Of a stretch of DNA of 64,000 nt, positions 35,621 through 43,995 are shown piece by piece; positions within the stretch are counted from its first letter, which is position 1, and each line of letters opens with the position of its first letter. Location: positions 124,001-188,000 of the forward strand of contig CABXWB010000001.1 in NCBI GenBank assembly GCA_902515745.1. The letters are read 5' to 3'. The position numbers were made by a program, and so were the translations under genes. The DNA comes from an uncultured Alphaproteobacteria bacterium (GTDB lineage: Bacteria; Pseudomonadota; Alphaproteobacteria; HIMB59; GCA-002718135). The notes below the pieces were generated by a model. The model searched no databases. It saw only the letters and a list, made by a program, of their open reading frames with translations, and was not told the origin of the DNA.

Positions 35621-36772
35621 TTAAGCTTTTTTTAAGATCTGTCTCACAAAATCATCATGCATTGGTTCTGGCTTCACACAAGAAGATCTTAGTTCTACTT
35701 CTACTTTATAAATTGATGAAATCATTGCACACTCAATTACATCAAGAACATGAAGAGCCAATTCTCCATTACATCTATGCATTCTATTATTTTCAATCGC
35801 ATCAATCATTTCAGCTAGCCCAATACCTCTATAATTTGCTTGTTCTGGAGCCTCATTGCTTCTGCCACTATGATTAACTATGTTTGTCTTTCCAAGAGGC
35901 TTATCTTCAACACTAATATCTTTCCACTCAGATCCAAATTCTCCTGCTATAGATACTGGTCCACCAAACATGTTAGGATCAGGAACTACAATTGATCCCT
36001 TTGTTCCATAGAGTTCCATGTGATTACGCTTATGATTTAAAACATCAAAAGAAATAAATCCCTGGATGATAGCTTTATTTTGAAACTCGATATTAAACAT
36101 ATAAGAAGTTGGAATTTCTACATTAAAAGTTTCTCCTTTTTTTGGTCCAGCTTTATATTCTCTTTTTTCAGAAAACTTTGCGCCTCTTCCTCTTATATTT
36201 TTAACTGGACCAAGAAGGTTTACTAGTGTCGTAAAAAAATATGGACCCATATCTATGACTGGGCCTCCTCCTTCTTGAAACCAAGACTCTGGACTTGGAT
36301 GGAAATCTTGCACACCTGGAAATGCAAATATAAAATTACCTGTTAGAACTTGTCCAATATCATTATTGTCAATTAAATTACGAGTAAGCTGTCCTCCTCC
36401 ACCTAAAAAAGTGTCTGGTGCATTTCCAATGTATAGGCTATTTTTTTTTGCTAAATTTAATAATTCTTGTGCATCATCAAACTTAACACTCATTGGTTTT
36501 TCACAATAAACATGTTTATTTGCCTGAAGAGCTCTTTTAGATATTTCATAGTGCGCTTGAGGAATTGTGAGATTAAGAATAATATCTACATTCTTGTCAT
36601 TAAGTATTTCATCAACTGATAGAGGAATAATTTTATATTGCTCAGCTGTTTTTTTAGCGGCATCTAAATTGATATCAGCACAAGCAACAAAATTTATATT
36701 GTTAAAATATTCCTGAGCCCGGAAATAGGTTTCCGCAATATTACCACATCCAATAAGTCCAATATTTTTCAT
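35621..36772 (-). CDS. Gfo/Idh/MocA family oxidoreductase (MocA-like), paralogue of 13745-14902
   Basis: A 383-residue NAD(P)-dependent dehydrogenase. It has the nucleotide loop IGLIGCGNIAETYF, the catalytic-Lys motif CEKPMSVKF and the C-terminal GGPVIDMGPYFFTTLVNLLGPVK. It aligns along its whole length with the gene at 13745-14902. It lies downstream of the IolD/CUT2 operon after an intrinsic terminator, so it may be expressed at low read-through level or from its own promoter. MocA and IolG, which oxidise rhizopine or inositol, are members of this superfamily, so a cyclitol dehydrogenase role beside IolD is attractive but unproven. Confidence 0.88.
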   Translation of the reverse strand: MKNIGLIGCGNIAETYFRAQEYFNNINFVACADINLDAAKKTAEQYKIIPLSVDEILNDKNVDIILNLTIPQAHYEISKRALQANKHVYCEKPMSVKFDDAQELLNLAKKNSLYIGNAPDTFLGGGGQLTRNLIDNNDIGQVLTGNFIFAFPGVQDFHPSPESWFQEGGGPVIDMGPYFFTTLVNLLGPVKNIRGRGAKFSEKREYKAGPKKGETFNVEIPTSYMFNIEFQNKAIIQGFISFDVLNHKRNHMELYGTKGSIVVPDPNMFGGPVSIAGEFGSEWKDISVEDKPLGKTNIVNHSGRSNEAPEQANYRGIGLAEMIDAIENNRMHRCNGELALHVLDVIECAMISSIYKVEVELRSSCVKPEPMHDDFVRQILKKA

Positions 36773-36820
36773 AAATTGACCATATAAATCAATTGCAAAA
36801 AATGGAATAGTAAAAAAAAA

Positions 36821-36839
36821 GGCCGTAAAAATTACGGCC
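36821..36839 (-). terminator. intrinsic terminator after the CUT2 SBP gene
   Basis: The stem GGCCGTAA / TTACGGCC with a 3-base loop starts 23 bases after the SBP stop. On the minus strand it is followed by nine T residues, a textbook Rho-independent terminator. It separates the IolD-transport operon from the downstream MocA-like gene. Confidence 0.9.
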
Positions 36840-36862
36840 CTTAAAAATAAATTTGCTATGAC

Positions 36863-37780
36863 TTACATAAAGTCTGAAGCATTTTCTTTGGTCACTAATA
36901 CAGTTCCAGTATCAATGTTATCTGGAATGCTTTCACCATTAGCTAATTTAAGTGCGTTTTCTACACCCATATATCCCATGTTGTATGAGAATTGAGCGAT
37001 AGTAGCTGACATTTCACCAGCCATTACACTTGCAGCAGCATCAGGGTTAGCATCAAATCCAACAACCACAACATCATCTAGCATGTCAGCATTTTTTAAT
37101 GCTTGGATAGCCCCTAGACCCATATTGTCATTAGAAGCAAAGATTGCTTTTAGATTTGGGTTACCGGTTAAGATGTCTTCAGTTACTGACATACCTTGTG
37201 CAGTGTCCCAGTTAGCTGGAAGTTCAGCAACAATGTTCATGCCACATGCTTCAAGACCTTTGTGAGATCCCTCTGCTCTGTGTTGACCAGTAGTTTGCGT
37301 GATCATTCCTTGAAGAATTGCAACATCAGAACCACTTGGAACATTATCACAAATGTATTGAGCAGCTAGAGCAGCACCATTGATATTATTTGTACCAATG
37401 AAAGTTACACCTTCATTTATTCCATTAGTATCAATGTATACAACTGGAACACCTGAAGCCATTGCATCATCAAGAATTGGCGCAACTGCATTCGGGTCAG
37501 TTGGTGCGATTGCAATACCGTCAACACCTTTAGCAATTTGGTCTTCAATTTGAGCTACCTGAGCCATAACATCACTCTCTTGAGGTGGTGAAAGGATAAT
37601 TAGATTTACACCTAATTCTTCAGCAGCATCTTTTGCACCAGCTTCAACTGAAGCCCAAAATGGGTTTCCAGCACCTGGTCCTTTTGTACTTAGCATTATT
37701 GTTTTTGCGTGTGAGCCTGCAAGAAGACTGCCTGAAAAAAGCAATAAAGAAGTAGTAATTATAGAAATAAAAAATTTCAT
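36863..37780 (-). CDS. periplasmic sugar/inositol-binding protein (CUT2, RbsB family)
   Basis: A 305-residue RbsB-type binding protein with a Sec signal peptide ending near GSLLAGSHA. GNPFWASVEAGAKDAAEELGV, GVDGIAIAPTDP and the C-terminal FASNDNMGLGAIQAL are canonical. A strong AGGAGG precedes the start. It is the last gene before the terminator of the operon that starts with iolD, so an inositol-like ligand is the leading guess. Rhizobial MocB and IbpA belong to this superfamily. Confidence 0.93.
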   Translation of the reverse strand: MKFFISIITTSLLLFSGSLLAGSHAKTIMLSTKGPGAGNPFWASVEAGAKDAAEELGVNLIILSPPQESDVMAQVAQIEDQIAKGVDGIAIAPTDPNAVAPILDDAMASGVPVVYIDTNGINEGVTFIGTNNINGAALAAQYICDNVPSGSDVAILQGMITQTTGQHRAEGSHKGLEACGMNIVAELPANWDTAQGMSVTEDILTGNPNLKAIFASNDNMGLGAIQALKNADMLDDVVVVGFDANPDAAASVMAGEMSATIAQFSYNMGYMGVENALKLANGESIPDNIDTGTVLVTKENASDFM

Positions 37781-37869
37781 TTTTCCTCCTAAAATATTTT
37801 TTTAACCATTAATGAAAAATGAAATTCTAATCAAGGGGCTGTTTGTCAGAAAGTGATTATTTTTTGATA

Positions 37870-38877
37870 TTATGTTCTGGTTGCAAGTTGTCTTCTTAGG
37901 ACATCAATATAAACCGCCAAAATAATAATTGACCCAATAAGAACTTGTTGCCAGAAAACACTAACATTCATTAAATTAAGACCATTTCGCAGTATACCCA
38001 TAATCATAACTCCAGCAAATACCCCTAATACCGTTCCTCTGCCTCCAAAGAAACTTGCTCCACCTATGATGACTGCAGCAATAGCATCTAACTCAGATTG
38101 CAGACCAGCGTTAGGATAGGCTGAATTAGTTCTTCCTGCTAAAATTAAACCACCGATTCCCGCTAAGAAACCACATAAAGTGTAAACAATTATCAAAATT
38201 CGATCAACATTAATTCCTGCTGCTCTTGCTGCGCCAGGGTTGCCTCCAATAGCATATATCCATTTCCCAATTCTAGTATGATTTAAGAAAACCCAGAAGA
38301 TAAAAAATATAACAATCATTAAAATCAAACTAGTAGGTATATACTCTCTGGCCCCTTCTCCAAAAAAAGCATCGAGTTTAATTTTACCATTCCCAATTAC
38401 TCTTATTTGTTCAGCAAATCCTGTAATTGGAACACCACCAGAAATTAAATTTCCTATTCCTCTAAAAATATACAGAGTGCCAAGCGTCATTATAAAAGGG
38501 TGAGGCATGCGAAGAAGTGTTATTCCGATACCATTGAACATACCGCATAAAAATCCTATTGCAGGAGCAACTAACATAACAACATACCATGGCATTCCAG
38601 CTTTTGATGCAATCGCAAGTCCCATCAAGGATAACATGATAATCGATCCAACTGATAAATCTATACCTGCAGTAACAATAACCATGAAGACTCCAAGTGC
38701 CAACATCGACTGCCAAGAAACTTGTTTAAAAATATTTGTTACATTTCTCCATGATAAAAAAACATCTGGCTGCAATAAATGTAGAACTGCAATCATTATT
38801 AAAATAAGTAATAATATTCCATATCTTTCAAAAAATGGAATGAGTCTTACAAATAGAGATTCTTGATTTTTATCCAT
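37870..38877 (-). CDS. sugar ABC transporter permease (CUT2, RbsC type)
   Basis: A 335-residue RbsC-like permease. Motifs include VTAGIDLSVGSIIMLS, PHPFIMTLGTLYIFRGIGN, GGNPGAARAAGINVDR and LDAIAAVIIGGASFFGGRGTVLG. Multiple membrane helices span the protein. Its ATG overlaps the upstream ATPase stop by one base, and about 90 bases separate it from the SBP gene. It is paralogous to the permease at 33507 but belongs to a separate operon with a different gene order. Confidence 0.93.
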   Translation of the reverse strand: MDKNQESLFVRLIPFFERYGILLLILIMIAVLHLLQPDVFLSWRNVTNIFKQVSWQSMLALGVFMVIVTAGIDLSVGSIIMLSLMGLAIASKAGMPWYVVMLVAPAIGFLCGMFNGIGITLLRMPHPFIMTLGTLYIFRGIGNLISGGVPITGFAEQIRVIGNGKIKLDAFFGEGAREYIPTSLILMIVIFFIFWVFLNHTRIGKWIYAIGGNPGAARAAGINVDRILIIVYTLCGFLAGIGGLILAGRTNSAYPNAGLQSELDAIAAVIIGGASFFGGRGTVLGVFAGVMIMGILRNGLNLMNVSVFWQQVLIGSIIILAVYIDVLRRQLATRT

Positions 38878-39623
38878 TAGTCTTTCTTACCCATTATCCA
38901 GCCAATGACTTCATCTCTTGAAGTATTTTTTAATTCAGATTCTGCAAAATTTGTTCCTTGAAATAATGCCATTACTCGATCACAGACTGTGAATATATCA
39001 TCCATTCTATGGCTAATTACAATTACGCTAACACCTAATTTTTTTAAGTTTAAAATTAAATCTAAAACTTTTCCAACTTCCTTGACTGCAAGTGCTGCTG
39101 TTGGCTCATCCATTAAAACAATTTTTGCATTGAAGGCTGTTGCCCTTGCAATAGCCACGGCTTGTCTTTGTCCCCCAGATAATTCTTCAACCTTCTGATC
39201 GGCACTTTTTACATTTATTTTTAATTTTGCTAAATGCTCTTCAGTTAATTGTTTTCTTTTTTTATGATCTAAAAAATTAAAAGGACCGACTTTTCTCGTT
39301 GGCTCTCTTCCTAAAAAAATATTATCTCCAATAGGAAGATTTCCTGCAAGTGCTAAATCTTGATAGACCATTTCTAAGCCTAAATTTTGAGAGTCTCTTG
39401 GGCTACTTAATGTAACTTTTTCTTTATCAAAAAAAAGTGATCCTTCACTAGGCTTGTACAAACCCGATAAAACTTTCATCAATGTTGATTTACCAGCACC
39501 ATTATCACCAACTACACCCAGAACCTCACCTTTATTCAATTGAAGATTTACGTTTTCAAGAGCTGTTATAGTACCAAAAAATTTTGAAACTGATTTTGCT
39601 TCTAGCACTAATTGATCAGACAT
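38877..39623 (-). CDS. sugar ABC transporter ATP-binding protein (CUT2, single-domain)
   Basis: A 248-residue ATPase. Walker A is GDNGAGKST, the signature is ELSGGQRQAVAIARAT and Walker B is IVLMDEPTAALAV, with the switch His in VISHRMDD. Like its paralogue at 32767 it has a single nucleotide-binding domain. In this operon the ATPase precedes the permease, which precedes the SBP, the reverse of the other CUT2 operon. It starts 21 bases after the 2-hydroxyacid dehydrogenase stop. Confidence 0.93.
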   Translation of the reverse strand: MSDQLVLEAKSVSKFFGTITALENVNLQLNKGEVLGVVGDNGAGKSTLMKVLSGLYKPSEGSLFFDKEKVTLSSPRDSQNLGLEMVYQDLALAGNLPIGDNIFLGREPTRKVGPFNFLDHKKRKQLTEEHLAKLKINVKSADQKVEELSGGQRQAVAIARATAFNAKIVLMDEPTAALAVKEVGKVLDLILNLKKLGVSVIVISHRMDDIFTVCDRVMALFQGTNFAESELKNTSRDEVIGWIMGKKD

Positions 39624-39644
39624 AATTGTGTTTTTAAATAAATT

Positions 39645-40673
39645 TTAATTAATATCAACTGGTTTTGATCGTAAAAATTTAACAGATTCCCTCTCTGCTT
39701 TTTTACACAAACGTGGAGGTAACCCTTTAGAAATTAGTTTCAAATCTTGAATAACTAATTCTCCCATTTCTTTAAACGCAGAATCTAAAGCACCAGCTCT
39801 ATGAGGTGAGAAAATAACATTTTTAAGTTTTCTTAGTTTATGATTTTTTGGAAAAGGCTCTTGAGGAAAAACATCTATTGCTGCAAACACATTTCTGTTT
39901 TTTAAAAATGTATAAAAATTATCAAAATTTATTATCGCTGCTCTACTCATTAACACAATCACCGAACCATTTTTTATTAGTTTTAACTTTGATGTATTTA
40001 TCATTGATTGATTGGATGAAGTAATAGATGCTAAAACATATATAACATCTGATTTTTTTAGTAATGTGTTAAGATTATTTGGTTTAACATCAAATCTCTC
40101 AATTTCTTTATTAGGAACCCAAGGATCATATGCAACTATATTCTTAGAAAATACCCTTAAATGAGGAGTTAACGATTTTGCAAGATCTCCAAAACCAATT
40201 AAACCAAATGTTTTATTTTTTAATAAAAAATTTTTTTGACTAATTGCTCCTCCATATTTTTCTTTACTTATAACAAAGTCTGAATGAGCAATATGAATAC
40301 TCCTAGCAATAGATAAAGTAAGCCCCAAAGCCATTTCTGCAACTGGTTGAGCAAATACAGGAGAAGTTGCAAGAACGTGTATTCCATTATTAAAACAATA
40401 TTCATAATCCATATTATCCATGAAATTACTTTCAACATTAAATATGGCTTTAAGCTTTATTGATTTAGAAATTAACGAAGTGGGTAAATTAGGTTGGCCA
40501 AAAATATATTCTGTATTTGGTAAATTTTTTTCATAAAAATTTTTTTTATTTTTTTTTGGAGCAACAACTAGGTTAAAGTTTTGTTTTAGATATTTTAAAT
40601 TTGAGTCAGAAAATATTAAATCCATTGTCCTTGGATATGGATCCACAAGAATAACAGGTTTTTTTTTACGCAT
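39645..40673 (-). CDS. D-isomer-specific 2-hydroxyacid dehydrogenase family protein
   Basis: A 342-residue NAD-dependent dehydrogenase. The nucleotide loop is GLIGFGDLAKSL. The catalytic Arg is in MSRAAIINF, the Glu in FPQEPFPK and the His in SPHRAGA. These are the family's three catalytic residues, though the surrounding sequence is divergent. It sits between the IolD-like gene (37-base gap) and the CUT2 ATPase, so it probably reduces or oxidises a keto/hydroxy acid from sugar or inositol breakdown. Known subfamilies with this layout include glyoxylate/hydroxypyruvate reductases; I cannot assign one. Confidence 0.82.
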   Translation of the reverse strand: MRKKKPVILVDPYPRTMDLIFSDSNLKYLKQNFNLVVAPKKNKKNFYEKNLPNTEYIFGQPNLPTSLISKSIKLKAIFNVESNFMDNMDYEYCFNNGIHVLATSPVFAQPVAEMALGLTLSIARSIHIAHSDFVISKEKYGGAISQKNFLLKNKTFGLIGFGDLAKSLTPHLRVFSKNIVAYDPWVPNKEIERFDVKPNNLNTLLKKSDVIYVLASITSSNQSMINTSKLKLIKNGSVIVLMSRAAIINFDNFYTFLKNRNVFAAIDVFPQEPFPKNHKLRKLKNVIFSPHRAGALDSAFKEMGELVIQDLKLISKGLPPRLCKKAERESVKFLRSKPVDIN

Positions 40674-40710
40674 ATTTAAATTTTTTTATTTTAAAAAATT
40701 TTAAAATTAC

Positions 40711-42555
40711 TTAAACACCTTTTCGTTGTTTATTTTTTCCATCTATAAATTCTTCATAAGCAGCTTTATTTTCTTTTGTGGAAGAAACCTGAAGTGTTGG
40801 ACTGTCCCAAAAAGCTGTACCTTCTAACCATTCATACCCATCTGTTTTCATTGAAATTACGTATGTTTTATCAGATGCTTTAGCTCTTTTAAAAGCAGCT
40901 TCTAATTCTGAGGTAGACTTTACAGTTTCAGCATTTGCACCCATACTTTTTGCATGAGCCTCGAAGTCAACAAACTGAAGGTTAGTAGCTCCAGCAGCAT
41001 TTAAATTACAAAGGTATTCTTTACCTCCTTTTGCAAGTTGAAGTCTGTTAATAACCATATGACCACCATTATCACATACTACAATGATCAATTTTTTATC
41101 ATATAAAACTGAGCTATAAATATCACTGTTTTGAAGAAGATAAGATCCGTCTCCAACAAATACGACAACATCCTGGTCAGGTTTTGCCATTTTAATTCCT
41201 AAGGCACCTGATATTTCATATCCCATACAACTAAAACCCCATTCAGTTTCAAAAGTATTAATTTCTTTTGGTTTCCAAATTTGAACAACTTCTCCAACTA
41301 ATCCACCAGCTGCTGTTACAACAATGTCAGAAGGGTCGGAGTTTCTATAGACGGCTCCTACTGCATGAGCATATGATGGTAATTCTTGATTTGTTGGTCC
41401 ACTTTCTTTAGCAACATATTCTTCCCATTTATTTTTTTCTTCAATTGCTCTTTGATACCAACCATTAGGAGCTTTCCAATCCCCTAAAGCTTTTGATAAT
41501 TCCTTTAATCCAATTTTTGCATCACTTACTACAGGAAAAGCTCGATGTTTAACTGTATCAAATCTCGATGTATTAACTGATACAAGTTTAAAATTTTCAT
41601 TTTGAAAATTTGTCCAAGATGCAGTTGTAAAATCTGCCAATTTAGTACCGATTGCTAAAGCTAGGTCTGTATCTCTGGATAAATTATTTGCTGATCCTTC
41701 ACCCAAGCCTCCAGTAGCACCTATGTAATAAGGATCATCTTTATGCATACAGCCGATTCCCATGACTGTTGCAATAACAGGAATATTGTGTTTTTTTGCA
41801 AAAGAAGAAATTTCCTCCTCAGCTTCAGAATATAATACGCCACCGCCAGAAATAATAATTGGTTGTTTTGAATTTTTTAAATTTTCGGCAGCAATATTAA
41901 TTTGTTTAGGATCAGGATGAATAGTTCTTATCTCATGAATAATTTCTTCAAAAAAAATCTCAGGGTATTCATATGCCTCACCTTGAACATCTTGCGACAT
42001 CGAAATTACAGCTGGTCCACAGTCAGATGGATCGAGCATTGTATTTATTGCTTGTGGTAAAGAAGATAAAATCTGCTCTGGTCTTGTGATTCTATCAAAG
42101 TATCTAGATACAGATCTAAAAGCATCATTTTGTGTTTCAGAAGGAGAGTTAAAATGCTCAACTTGTTGTAAAACTGGATCAGGAAATCTACTTGAAAAAG
42201 TATCACCAGGTAAAAGTAAAATTGGAAGTCTGTTACTTAAAGCTACTGCAGAGGCTGTAACCATATTTGTTGCACCAGGTCCTACTGAAGAAGTTGCAAC
42301 AAATATTTGTTTCCTGCGTTTTGCTCTTGAATAGGCAATACCCGTTAGGGCCATATTTTGTTCATGATGTCCTCTATATGCTGGTAAATCATTTTGAAAT
42401 TCTTCCATCGCTTGACCAATGCACGCAACATTACCATGTCCATAAATTCCAAATGCTCCAGGGAATAATGGTTCTTTTTTTCCATTAATCAAAATTTTTT
42501 GGACAGTTAAATACTTAATTAATGCATGGGAGCATGACATTTTTATGGTTTTCAT
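40711..42555 (-). CDS. iolD: TPP-dependent 3D-(3,5/4)-trihydroxycyclohexane-1,2-dione hydrolase (IolD-like)
   Basis: A 614-residue thiamine-diphosphate enzyme. The N-terminus KTIKMSCSHALIKYL, followed by FPGAFGIYGHGNVACIGQAM, resembles IolD and not acetolactate synthase: IolD begins with the same KTI.M...ALI..L pattern and IFGHGNV. The glutamate partner of TPP is in YRGHHEQNMA. The TPP/Mg motif runs from VGDGSYLLQNSD to VVCDNGG. IolD opens the cyclohexane ring in myo-inositol catabolism to give 5-deoxyglucuronate. No iolB, iolC, iolE or iolJ is in the window. It is the first gene of a CUT2 operon, with a GAGGA upstream of the start. Confidence 0.86.
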   Translation of the reverse strand: MKTIKMSCSHALIKYLTVQKILINGKKEPLFPGAFGIYGHGNVACIGQAMEEFQNDLPAYRGHHEQNMALTGIAYSRAKRRKQIFVATSSVGPGATNMVTASAVALSNRLPILLLPGDTFSSRFPDPVLQQVEHFNSPSETQNDAFRSVSRYFDRITRPEQILSSLPQAINTMLDPSDCGPAVISMSQDVQGEAYEYPEIFFEEIIHEIRTIHPDPKQINIAAENLKNSKQPIIISGGGVLYSEAEEEISSFAKKHNIPVIATVMGIGCMHKDDPYYIGATGGLGEGSANNLSRDTDLALAIGTKLADFTTASWTNFQNENFKLVSVNTSRFDTVKHRAFPVVSDAKIGLKELSKALGDWKAPNGWYQRAIEEKNKWEEYVAKESGPTNQELPSYAHAVGAVYRNSDPSDIVVTAAGGLVGEVVQIWKPKEINTFETEWGFSCMGYEISGALGIKMAKPDQDVVVFVGDGSYLLQNSDIYSSVLYDKKLIIVVCDNGGHMVINRLQLAKGGKEYLCNLNAAGATNLQFVDFEAHAKSMGANAETVKSTSELEAAFKRAKASDKTYVISMKTDGYEWLEGTAFWDSPTLQVSSTKENKAAYEEFIDGKNKQRKGV

Positions 42556-42635
42556 AATTTCCTCAAACTTATAAAATTATCATATTACATAAAGGAAAAA
42601 TTTAAAGAGTTAAACAATGTATTTTTTTAATTTTT

Positions 42636-42641
42636 TATAAT
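42636..42641 (+). promoter_or_regulatory. candidate -10 box of the 2-hydroxyacid dehydrogenase gene
   Basis: A consensus TATAAT ends 11 bases before the ATG at 42653, so transcription would begin only a few bases before the start codon and the mRNA would be nearly leaderless. No clear -35 box is seen in the A/T-rich spacer. The same 97-base gap must also hold the promoter of the divergent iolD operon. Confidence 0.4.
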
Positions 42642-42652
42642 ATAAAATCACA

Positions 42653-43618
42653 ATGAAAGTAGGAATTGTAGGAGATATTCATCCAAGTGGGTATGAATTT
42701 TTTGATAAAAATAATATTGAGTATTTCGTAACAAATAACATAGAAGAAAATAATTTAACTAAGGAATTATCAGATGTCGATGGGATAATTATCCGAACAG
42801 CAGAATTAAATGAAAATATTCTTTCAAAAAGTCAAAACCTTAAAATTGTAGCAAGACATGGAGTAGGTTATGACAATGTTGACACAGAATATTTAAATAA
42901 AAACAAAATCGCTATGGCAATTACTGGTAGAGCAAATGCAGTAAGTGTAGCTGAGCATGTGATGACAATGATGTTAAATCTTACAAAAAATATTTCTAAA
43001 TCTGATAAACTAATACGAGATAATAAATTTAAAGAAAAAGCAAATTTACCAAATTTTTTTGAACTCTATAATAAAAAAATTCTAATAATGGGTTTTGGAA
43101 GAATAGGAAAGGCTCTTGCAAAAAGATGTTTAGGGTTTGATATGGAAATATTTGTTCATGACCCATTTATTAGTGAAAATGAAATTACAAGTAATAATTG
43201 TATTCCAATAAATAAAGATGAAGGTTTTAAAATTGCTGATTACATCAGTATCCATCTACCTCTAAACGATAAAACAAAAAATTTAATTTCTTCAAATGAA
43301 TTCAAAATTTTCAAATCTAATTTAATATTAATTAACACAGCTCGAGGAGGTATTATTAATGAAGATGATTTATTTGATGCATTAAATAATAATAGAATAT
43401 TTGGGGCAGGAATTGATGTCTTTGAACAAGAACCTCCCACAAATGATCACAAATTATTTTCATTGGAAAATATTATTTTAACTCCTCATAATGCCGCTCT
43501 TACATTAGAGTGTAGGAAAAGAATGGCTGTTGAATGCTGCGAAAATGTTTTTAACTTTTTATCTAAAAGTAAAAACTTAATAGAAAGTAATATAATTAAT
43601 TTGGATATATTAAGTTAA
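42653..43618 (+). CDS. D-2-hydroxyacid dehydrogenase (phosphoglycerate-dehydrogenase-like)
   Basis: A 321-residue NAD-dependent dehydrogenase with the loop IMGFGRIGKALAKR. Catalytic residues are visible in order: Arg in NTARGGIINEDDL, Glu in DVFEQEPPTNDH and His in LTPHNAALTLE. RHGVGYDNVDTEYLNKNKI is typical of the SerA-like branch. It has no C-terminal ACT domain, so it is the short form. It stands divergent from the iolD operon and ends four bases inside the convergent MocE-like gene. It could act on phosphoglycerate, or on a sugar-acid-derived hydroxyacid given its surroundings. Confidence 0.85.
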   Translation: MKVGIVGDIHPSGYEFFDKNNIEYFVTNNIEENNLTKELSDVDGIIIRTAELNENILSKSQNLKIVARHGVGYDNVDTEYLNKNKIAMAITGRANAVSVAEHVMTMMLNLTKNISKSDKLIRDNKFKEKANLPNFFELYNKKILIMGFGRIGKALAKRCLGFDMEIFVHDPFISENEITSNNCIPINKDEGFKIADYISIHLPLNDKTKNLISSNEFKIFKSNLILINTARGGIINEDDLFDALNNNRIFGAGIDVFEQEPPTNDHKLFSLENIILTPHNAALTLECRKRMAVECCENVFNFLSKSKNLIESNIINLDILS

Positions 43619-43935
43619 AGATTTAGGTAAAGATTTCCATCCTCTTCGGTGACATCATATATCCTTAATGGATTTTGATCTAAATCTGTAATAGGATCTC
43701 CAGAGACAATACTAAATTTATTTCCACAAGATGGACATTCAAGTTCTTCGGCTTCAATGCTTGCTTCACTTAATAGAGATCTTTCCGCACATGGACAATT
43801 ACCTTCAGTTGCAAAAAAACCTGATTCAATTCTATAAATTGCATAATTAACATCTTCATGTTCAAAATTCTCAACTGAACCAACATCTATATCATCAACT
43901 TCTCCTATAAAAATTGGTTCGATTTCATCATTCAT
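43615..43935 (-). CDS. MocE-like Rieske-fold ferredoxin with all-cysteine ligand set
   Basis: A 106-residue protein with the Rieske-ferredoxin layout (YAIYRIESGFFATEGN, then ECPSCGNKFSIVSGDP), closest in my memory to MocE-type ferredoxins of rhizopine catabolism. The metal sites are unusual. Where a Rieske protein has CxH and CxxH, this one has C47-P-C49 and C67-P-S-C70, so both histidines are cysteines with the loop spacing kept. It could bind a normal four-Cys 2Fe-2S cluster or zinc. It is the last gene of the SDR-FAH-LldD operon, 60 bases after the flavoenzyme gene, and may shuttle electrons for it or for the MocD-like oxygenase. Confidence 0.72.
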   Translation of the reverse strand: MNDEIEPIFIGEVDDIDVGSVENFEHEDVNYAIYRIESGFFATEGNCPCAERSLLSEASIEAEELECPSCGNKFSIVSGDPITDLDQNPLRIYDVTEEDGNLYLNL

Positions 43936-43995
43936 AAAAAAATTGTAAAATAAAATTTAACTAGAATAAATAATTTTTTTTAAAAAATTGTGAAT

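Noticed and set aside
38462-38866. 84-aa minus and 119-aa plus ORFs inside the RbsC-type permease
   Set aside because: Both are frame shadows of the permease gene, which has complete family motifs.
40711-42555. Possible acetolactate synthase assignment of the TPP enzyme
   Set aside because: The N-terminal motifs and the FGIYGHGNV segment match IolD better, and no small subunit gene or branched-chain amino acid genes are nearby.
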